14,066 bases of DNA, taken from the NCBI GenBank assembly GCA_937893115.1, contig CALBGK010000062.1, positions 1 through 14,066 on the forward strand. The letters run 5' to 3'. Source of the stretch: an uncultured Erysipelotrichaceae bacterium. Lineage in GTDB: Bacteria; Bacillota_I; Bacilli_A; Erysipelotrichales; Erysipelotrichaceae. Shown here piece after piece: positions 13,964 to 14,066 of the stretch (within the stretch, counting starts at the first letter, position 1; each line of letters opens with the position of its first letter). The translations under genes and the position numbers were made by a program. Below the pieces are notes generated by a model. It was not told the origin of the DNA. It worked only from the letters and a program-made list of their open reading frames with translations, and did no database searches.

Positions 13964-14066
13964 GTTTGATCACCTTCGATACTTCATCGACTATCATATT
14001 TAAACTATCAGCTTTGATATCAAAGCCAACTCTATTCAATTCTCTTTTAAACATGATATCCATAGG
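13956..14066 (-). CDS. ecfA2: ECF transporter ATPase, C-terminal end (starts outside the window)
   Basis: An open frame enters from the window edge and ends with TAA at 13958-13956; 36 codons are present, reading PMDIMFKRELNRVGFDIKAD and ending VSKVIKHE. This fits the C-terminal tail of an ECF ATPase, but the Walker and signature motifs lie outside the window. The assignment rests mostly on context: the gene directly before ecfT is ecfA2 in the common ecfA1-ecfA2-ecfT-truA order. The stop overlaps the ecfT start by 8 nt (ATGAATAA). The symbol ecfA2 rather than ecfA1 is an inference from position. Confidence 0.7.
   Translation of the reverse strand, partial: PMDIMFKRELNRVGFDIKADSLNMIVDEVSKVIKHE

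Noticed and set aside
1..14066. Mycoplasma-type code (TGA = Trp)
   Set aside because: Trp codons checked are TGG and ecfT ends with an in-frame TGA at the expected length, overlapping truA.
1..14066. Mobile elements, CRISPR, tRNA or an undescribed gene system
   Set aside because: No repeats, transposase motifs or unassigned genes are seen; every substantial frame is a known housekeeping gene.

Overview
The window holds most of the S10-spc ribosomal protein super-operon of a low-GC Gram-positive bacterium, and every gene is on the minus strand. Transcription runs from high to low coordinates. Evidence for a Firmicutes/Mollicutes-side lineage (Erysipelotrichia-like is my best guess, an inference only): AT-rich sequence, strong AGGAGG ribosome binding sites, zinc-type S14 and L36, a zinc-finger adenylate kinase, an ECF transporter cluster ending in truA, and no rpmD (L30). 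Trp is encoded by TGG and ecfT ends in TGA, so the standard bacterial code (table 11) applies rather than the mycoplasma code.

Layout in transcription order. (1) 14066-12432: the 3' end of an ECF ATPase gene (ecfA2), then ecfT and truA, joined by overlapping stops and starts and closed by a hairpin terminator over the truA stop. (2) 12431-12148: the only long non-coding stretch. It carries a sigma-A type promoter (TATAAT, 17-base spacer) and a structured leader of about 130 nt for the ribosomal operon. (3) 12147-7007: S10 block, rpsJ-rplC-rplD-rplW-rplB-rpsS-rplV-rpsC-rplP-rpmC-rpsQ. (4) 6996-1271: spc block, rplN-rplX-rplE-rpsN-rpsH-rplF-rplR-rpsE-rplO-secY-adk, with rpmD missing between rpsE and rplO. 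(5) 1278-1: map-infA-rpmJ and the first 51 codons of rpsM, which continues past the window edge.

The genes work together as a growth-rate module: large and small subunit proteins, the SecYEG channel core (SecY), nucleotide supply (Adk), N-terminal Met removal (Map) and initiation factor IF-1. No promoter or terminator is evident between rpsJ and rpsM. Gaps are mostly 1-26 nt, several genes overlap, and many Shine-Dalgarno (SD) sites are fused to, or encoded within, the end of the preceding gene, which implies strong translational coupling.

I see no mobile element, CRISPR array, tRNA, rRNA or unknown system. The points worth a second look are the rpsJ leader, the loss of L30, the placement of ecf-truA upstream of the S10 operon, the recurrent TAGGAGG stop/SD fusions, the TTG start of infA, and residue-level departures in S3, L3, L4, L22 and L18.
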